This document shows positions 59,678-64,000 of a DNA stretch of 64,000 nucleotides, in pieces; position 1 is the first letter of the stretch; the number at the start of each line of letters is the position of its first letter. The notes under the pieces were generated by a model. It made no database searches. It worked only from the letters and a program-made list of their open reading frames with translations, and was not told where the DNA came from. Made by a program: the position numbers and the translations under genes. The DNA comes from Planococcus kocurii (lineage in GTDB: Bacteria; Bacillota; Bacilli; Bacillales_A; Planococcaceae). The stretch spans positions 1,914,501 to 1,978,500 of the forward strand of contig NZ_CP013661.2 of assembly GCF_001465835.2 (NCBI RefSeq), in the 5' to 3' direction.

Positions 59678-60301
59678 GTGATTATCATCATCGATAACCA
59701 AGATTCATTTACTTATAATCTCGTTCATTATTTTGAGCAGTTAGACGACGCTGTAATCGTTTTTCAAAATGACGAACTTACTGTAACACGACTAGAAAAC
59801 CTCGCGCCGGACCTCATTGTACTGTCACCTGGACCTGGACGTCCGACTGCAACTGGCGCGAGTCAAGCTGTATTGACAGAGCTAAGTGGGCAGATCCCAA
59901 TACTAGGTGTTTGCCTTGGCCATCAAACCATTATTGAACATTTTGGAGGACAGGTTGTAAAAGGAAGTCGGCCAATGCACGGGAAAGTTTCCATCTTAAC
60001 GCATGATGAAGACGGATTGTTTAAAGGAATAGCCAATCCAACAGCTGTCACTCGCTATCATTCACTAGTAGCACAAGAACCTCTTCCTACCTGTTTAATC
60101 GTGACCGCACGTTCAGAAGACGGAGCTGTCATGGCCGTTCGGCACGAAAGCATGCCGGTTGAAGGCATACAGTTTCATCCAGAATCGATTTTAACAGCTG
60201 AAGGCTTTGCCATGCTGAAAAATTGCTATGAACTTGCGAAGTGGTGGAAAGAAAATAATAAGGGAGGTGCTGGAAATGTCAAACCCTCACCTATTGTATG
60301 A
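59678..60301 (+). CDS. pabA: Glutamine amidotransferase of aminodeoxychorismate synthase
   Basis: This 207-residue class I glutamine amidotransferase supplies ammonia for p-aminobenzoate, and may serve anthranilate synthase too, as PabA/TrpG does in Bacillus. IIDNQDSFTYNLVHYF opens it, LSPGPGRPTATGAS follows, the nucleophile is in LGVCLGHQTI near residue 80 and the catalytic HPE in EGIQFHPESILTAEG. Translation likely starts at GTG 59678 behind AGAGG. Its end overlaps the start of the next gene by 26 bases. Confidence 0.92.
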   Translation: MIIIIDNQDSFTYNLVHYFEQLDDAVIVFQNDELTVTRLENLAPDLIVLSPGPGRPTATGASQAVLTELSGQIPILGVCLGHQTIIEHFGGQVVKGSRPMHGKVSILTHDEDGLFKGIANPTAVTRYHSLVAQEPLPTCLIVTARSEDGAVMAVRHESMPVEGIQFHPESILTAEGFAMLKNCYELAKWWKENNKGGAGNVKPSPIV

Positions 60302-62035
60302 GTTTCGAAATGAAGCTGGCGAAATTGAACCGCTTTTTTTAGCGAGCCAGTAAGCATCTTCGAAACAGCTGTATTAGAAGAAGTCCCAACAATGATGGAT
60401 AAGGTAGAGAAGGCAGTCGGAGATGGCTTTTACGCAGCGGGCTATGTTTCTTATGAAGCAGCTCCAGCTTTTCACCCCGAAATGCGCGTGCAGTCACGAG
60501 GGGAAATGCCACTCGTTTGGTTTGGCATTTTCAATGAACCCCAACAATATGCACCTGTTGAAGAACTACAAACATATGCCGTTTCAGAATGGAACATGAC
60601 GAGCTCTATCGATCACTACAAAACAGGCATTCAGCAAATCAAGCAGGCAATTGAAAGAGGTGACACGTACCAAGTAAATTACACAGAACGGCTGTCTGCA
60701 AAGTTCACAGGGAACGATTTGGCATTTTATCGTCAACTAGCGAGAAATCAACAAGCAGATTACGGGGCCTATTTAAACCTCGGCAGGTTCCGTGTACTTT
60801 CCGCATCTCCAGAACTGTTTTTTAAAGTGCAGGGAGGCAAAATTACTGCCAAACCAATGAAAGGCACAGCATCAAGAGGTCGCACGACATATGAAGATAA
60901 CGAGCACGTAAAGGCATTAGTAAGTTCTGAAAAAGAACAGGCTGAGAATTTAATGATTGTTGATTTGCTTCGAAACGATATGAGCCGATTAGCTAAAAAA
61001 GGAACAGTCAAAACAGAGGCACTGTTTACAGTAGAAACGTATCCAACAGTTCATCAGTTAACATCTACAGTTCAAGCGGAACTAGATGAAACAGCGACAA
61101 TTTTAAACTGGTTTCAAGCCTTATTTCCATGTGGTTCGATTACCGGTGCACCTAAAATTAGCACGATGAAATACATAGCTGATTTAGAACAAACACCACG
61201 AGAAGTATATTGTGGCGCTATCGGATTTATAACGCCTGAAAAACAAGCCGTCTTTAATGTGCCAATTCGAACCGTTGTCATCGACCGAGAAAGAGATACT
61301 GCGCGTTTCGGAGTGGGTGGGGGTATTACATGGGATTCAACTTCTGAAGGGGAATTTCAAGAACTTCATACAAAGGCACAAGTGCTAACAGCGAAACGGC
61401 CTGTGTTTCATTTGTTAGAATCCTTGAAACTAGAAGACGGAAATTATCCATTGCTGCCGTATCATTTAGCTCGTCTTAAAGATTCCGCAGAATATTTTCA
61501 TTTCCCGGGAAATATTCGGAAAATCGAAAGTGAATTACGGAGACTTGCAGAGAAACATGCAGTGGGGCTATACAAAATTCGGTTGCTAGTGGATAAAGAC
61601 GGTCAAATAGAACTGCAAGCACAAAACATAGTACCCATCGCTCAACCAGTCAAGTGCATATGGGCGCCTCGCGCGGTAAATAGTCGTGATCCGTTTTTAT
61701 TCCATAAAACGACGCATCGTGATGTATACGAGCAGGCGTCTGGAAAACTACCAGAAGGAATATTTTCGGCCATTTTATGGAATGAACAGCAGCAGATTAC
61801 AGAATTTACGATTGGAAATGCAGTGCTCGAAAAAAACGGTAAGTTTTTTACACCTCCGGTTTCTTGCGGCTTGTTAGCAGGAACATTTCGACAGCAATTG
61901 GTGGACCAGCAAGTTATCGAAGAAAAAATGATAACTAAAGAAGAACTGGCTGACTGCGACGCTTTATGGTTGGTCAATAGTGTACGAGGATGGCTAGCTG
62001 TAGAGCTAGTAAATGACTACGGTGTAACTGTTTGA
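60276..62035 (+). pseudogene. pabB: pabB-pabC fusion with an N-terminal frameshift
   Basis: The natural start is ATG 60276 behind GGGAGGTG, giving MSNPHLLYEFRNEAGEIEPL. The frame then fails in a run of seven T (60334-60340) and ends at a TAA near 60351; one more T would restore FFSEPVSIFETAVLEEVPTM and the rest to 62035. The long frame encodes aminodeoxychorismate synthase component I (YQVNYTERLSA, KPMKGTASRGRT, LFPCGSITGAPKI) fused to a PabC lyase-like class IV domain with its lysine in FLFHKTTHRDVYE. It may be a real mutation, slippage-tolerant expression, re-initiation at 60392, or a sequencing error. Confidence 0.87.
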
Positions 62036-62055
62036 CGCTGTAGCGTGTGAAAATG

Positions 62056-62096
62056 AAAAAGCCCAGCCGAGAAAAAATTCTCTCGCTGGGCTTTTT
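62056..62096. terminator. Bidirectional terminator
   Basis: AAAAAGCCCAGC pairs with GCTGGGCTTTTT with an inner GAGAA/TTCTC stem, between convergent genes. Confidence 0.87.
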
Positions 62097-62101
62097 CGTT
62101 T

Positions 62102-63139
62102 TTATTCAAAATCAACTTTGTAATCATCAGCTTTAATTATTTTCAGCTTACGTGTGAAGATGTACAGCAAACCAACATTCAAAATGACTGGAAGTACTAG
62201 AAATGTACTGAGCATGATTGCAACATTACGGCCACTCCAACCACCTTCTGCAAGGTTTATGTAATTCAATGGACCAACGAGACCAGACAATCCAAAACCG
62301 GCACTATAAGGAGTGCCTTGTATGTTCAAGATGCCGGCCAAAGCGCCTAGAACAGCAGCTGTAATGACCATGGGTATGGCGATTTGTGGTTTCATTAAAA
62401 AGTTTTTCATTTGAATTTTTGGAGACCCGAGTACGTGCACGAGTGCGGTTCCTAGAGAATTGGCTTTATAGCTCGAAATAGCCAAGCCGATCCCCGCTGC
62501 CACGATCCCCAAATTTGCAGCGCCTGCCCCGACACCAGACAGCATGATAACTGTAGCAATCCCAACGGTTGATACCGGGAGTAGAATGACAACGCAAAAA
62601 ATCATTGCAATAACAGCCCCCATTACTATGGGCTGCAAAGAAGTAGTATGCGCAACCAGTGAGCCGATCAACCCAGTCGATTGTTTCATCATTGGTAGCA
62701 ATAAATAACCAATCATTCCGGGAATCATAATACTTAAAGTAGGCATTAATAGAATCGCGTACGCTTTTAGTTTATCGCCGATTAATTGGACAAACAACAC
62801 TGCCAATGCCGCTGTAATGGCAATATTGACGACAATGCCAATCCCATTTAACGTCATAACGCCTTCTGCCGTTTTTTCGACGACACCGCTACCAACCATA
62901 GCTGCAATGCCGACACTTGCTGTTTGAATTGGAGTTAATTTAAAAGAAATACCAACCATGACGCCAACTGTTACGGGCAATAGGCTCATGGTGAAAATTG
63001 TAATATCAAACAAATGCTGCAATGGAGGAAAGTGCGGGATCAATAGCTTTAAAATCTCGCCTAATAATGCGTTGGGAATTAGGGCTACGACCACGCCAAT
63101 ACTTACACCATTCAACAGTTTACTCATAAACTCTTTCAT
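62102..63139 (-). CDS. PfoR-like membrane protein (PTS EIIC type 2 fold)
   Basis: This 345-residue polytopic protein belongs to the PfoR/COG3641 group, described variously as toxin regulator or PTS sugar IIC. About ten hydrophobic segments are visible. The signature regions are VALIPNALLGEILKLL near residue 18, AAMVGSGVVEKTAEG near residue 80 and GAVIAMIFCVVILLPVS near residue 175. No IIA or IIB domain or gene is nearby, so phosphotransfer is unproven. The divergent GntR/UTRA gene may control it. Confidence 0.8.
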   Translation of the reverse strand: MKEFMSKLLNGVSIGVVVALIPNALLGEILKLLIPHFPPLQHLFDITIFTMSLLPVTVGVMVGISFKLTPIQTASVGIAAMVGSGVVEKTAEGVMTLNGIGIVVNIAITAALAVLFVQLIGDKLKAYAILLMPTLSIMIPGMIGYLLLPMMKQSTGLIGSLVAHTTSLQPIVMGAVIAMIFCVVILLPVSTVGIATVIMLSGVGAGAANLGIVAAGIGLAISSYKANSLGTALVHVLGSPKIQMKNFLMKPQIAIPMVITAAVLGALAGILNIQGTPYSAGFGLSGLVGPLNYINLAEGGWSGRNVAIMLSTFLVLPVILNVGLLYIFTRKLKIIKADDYKVDFE

Positions 63140-63340
63140 CTCTGCAACTCCTACCTTGCTTAGTTAAATTATGTTACTACTATAATGAATACTAGAGTAT
63201 AAAGCAATGAAAATTTAGTGAATTAACGCGTTGGTGTACGAAAGTATTTAATTGAGCAGAATAAAGACAATAAACTAACTAAAATTGAAAATAGCGTATA
63301 ATGACCATAGTGAAAGTAGATAGAAAAGGGAGGGGTATTT

Positions 63341-64000
63341 ATTTCGGTTGATAAAGAGACGCAAATTTTAGATGAGTTAATGGAAAAAATCACATTAAAA
63401 AAGTTTGTTGCTGGTGAAAAATTGCCTTCAGAAAACGAACTAGCGAATTGGTATGGCGTGCCCCGTATGACTGTCCGCGCAGCGTTGACTAAGCTAGAAG
63501 AACGTGGTTTTATCTTTTCAAAACAAGGCAAAGGAAGATTTTTAAAAGAAAAGTCTACGCTGATTAAGTTGCATTTAACCGGAAAAGTGAGTTTTACTGA
63601 AAAAATGCAGCAAGCCGGTTATGATTTGAAGACGCGTCTTATTTGTTGTGAAGAAGCTCCGTACGAAGAAAAAATTTACAAGTTGTTGGAGTGTGAACCA
63701 ACAGACAAGGTCTACAAGGTTTCAAGAATTCGGATAATCGGTGGACAGCCCATTGCTATTCATCATTCTTTTGTCAGTGAGAAAATATTTTCTGAAATAG
63801 CAACAGAAGGACCTCATATTCGTTCAATGTTTGCATACTATCGACAACATGGCTATAGCAAATTTGTCGACAGCAACACCTTATTAAGCATCTCTTTTCC
63901 AACTTCGGCAGAGCAACAGCTCCTGCTTTGTAAAAGCATGGTGCCTCTTTTGCTAGTAGAGAATGACTGTATTGATGAAAAGACGGGTAAAGTGCTTGAG
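63341..64000 (+). CDS. GntR-family regulator with UTRA domain, 3' end cut by window
   Basis: The frame encodes a winged helix (FVAGEKLPSENELANWYGVP then RMTVRAALTKLEERGFIFSK) and a UTRA effector domain from about residue 85, with VYKVSRIRIIGGQPIAIHHS. UTRA domains bind sugar phosphates or other small ligands. The first ATG in frame (63380) has no ribosome binding site and would remove part of the first helix. GGGAGGGG (63328-63335) instead lies five bases before ATT 63341, giving ISVDKETQILDELMEKI. I infer an ATT start. The gene is open at the window end and divergent from the PfoR-like gene. Confidence 0.85.
   Translation, partial: MSVDKETQILDELMEKITLKKFVAGEKLPSENELANWYGVPRMTVRAALTKLEERGFIFSKQGKGRFLKEKSTLIKLHLTGKVSFTEKMQQAGYDLKTRLICCEEAPYEEKIYKLLECEPTDKVYKVSRIRIIGGQPIAIHHSFVSEKIFSEIATEGPHIRSMFAYYRQHGYSKFVDSNTLLSISFPTSAEQQLLLCKSMVPLLLVENDCIDEKTGKVLE

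Noticed and set aside
60392..60394. Start of pabB at ATG 60392
   Set aside because: It has no ribosome binding site and lies inside the homologous region; the start at 60276 with GGGAGGTG fits if the T-run frameshift is repaired. Re-initiation cannot be excluded.

Overview
The window reads as chromosome from a low-to-moderate GC Bacillota of the Bacillales. Strong AGGAGG-type ribosome binding sites, a Fur box, a B. subtilis-type Fnr with a C-terminal iron-sulfur cysteine cluster, a ba3-type oxidase and a parS-like site all point that way. The gene complement looks most like Planococcaceae (Planococcus or a close relative), but this is judged from protein resemblance alone and no ribosomal marker is present.

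Layout. 1-1553: the 3' part of a sensor histidine kinase. 1557-8510: an accessory segment in which four same-orientation, dif-like sites (1761, 4186, 5750, 8430) separate small gene groups. These are an IS1182-type element with a small membrane protein; two genes of unknown function; a toxin-antitoxin pair with a dead toxin; and a PadR/ChrA chromate module. I regard this as the most interesting part of the window because it resembles the XerCD (pdif) modules known from Acinetobacter plasmids. 8512-11360: a membrane protein, a RibD/DHFR-like protein, an EAL protein and a NaK-type channel with an altered filter. 11408-18204: iron acquisition (siderophore ABC transporter, Fur box, divergent YcgT-like reductase, MFS transporter, HmoA-like haem oxygenase). 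18364-22772: assorted metabolism, including an N-terminally deleted oxidoreductase. 22817-27723: gluconate utilisation (RpiR regulator, 6-phosphogluconate dehydrogenase, permease, kinase).

27811-28030 is a 20-bp tandem repeat. 28169-30971 holds an FAD dehydrogenase and two DUF4181-type paralogues that share a duplicated leader. 31003-36465 is a run of five GNAT acetyltransferases with a parS-like site, a frameshifted nucleotidyltransferase, peptidase E and an esterase. 36466-37518 is panB behind a probable attenuator. 37629-41237 carries two cyclic-di-GMP proteins, one with sixteen 21-residue repeats. 41238-42800 is a decayed stretch with an ECF sigma-factor remnant. 42829-48387 carries an M23 peptidase, a universal stress protein, Fnr, an FNR box and a ba3-type oxidase operon with two mini-proteins. 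48521-53505 holds peroxide defence (Ohr/OhrR/Gpx), a small alarmone synthetase behind three identical-pattern palindromes, a TetR regulator and an RsbR-like protein. 53610-58191 is a cobalamin riboswitch and terminator ahead of a thioesterase, a class I ribonucleotide reductase and a flavodoxin. 59079-62035 contains RibT and the p-aminobenzoate genes (pabBC frameshifted in a T7 run). 62102-64000 has a PfoR-like membrane protein and the start of a GntR/UTRA regulator that seems to use an ATT start.

Several genes are broken (relE, a GNAT-like remnant, an MDR reductase, a nucleotidyltransferase, an ECF sigma factor, pabBC). Single-base cases in homopolymers could also be sequencing errors. No rRNA, tRNA or CRISPR array was seen. 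All family assignments are by reading motifs; no searches were run.
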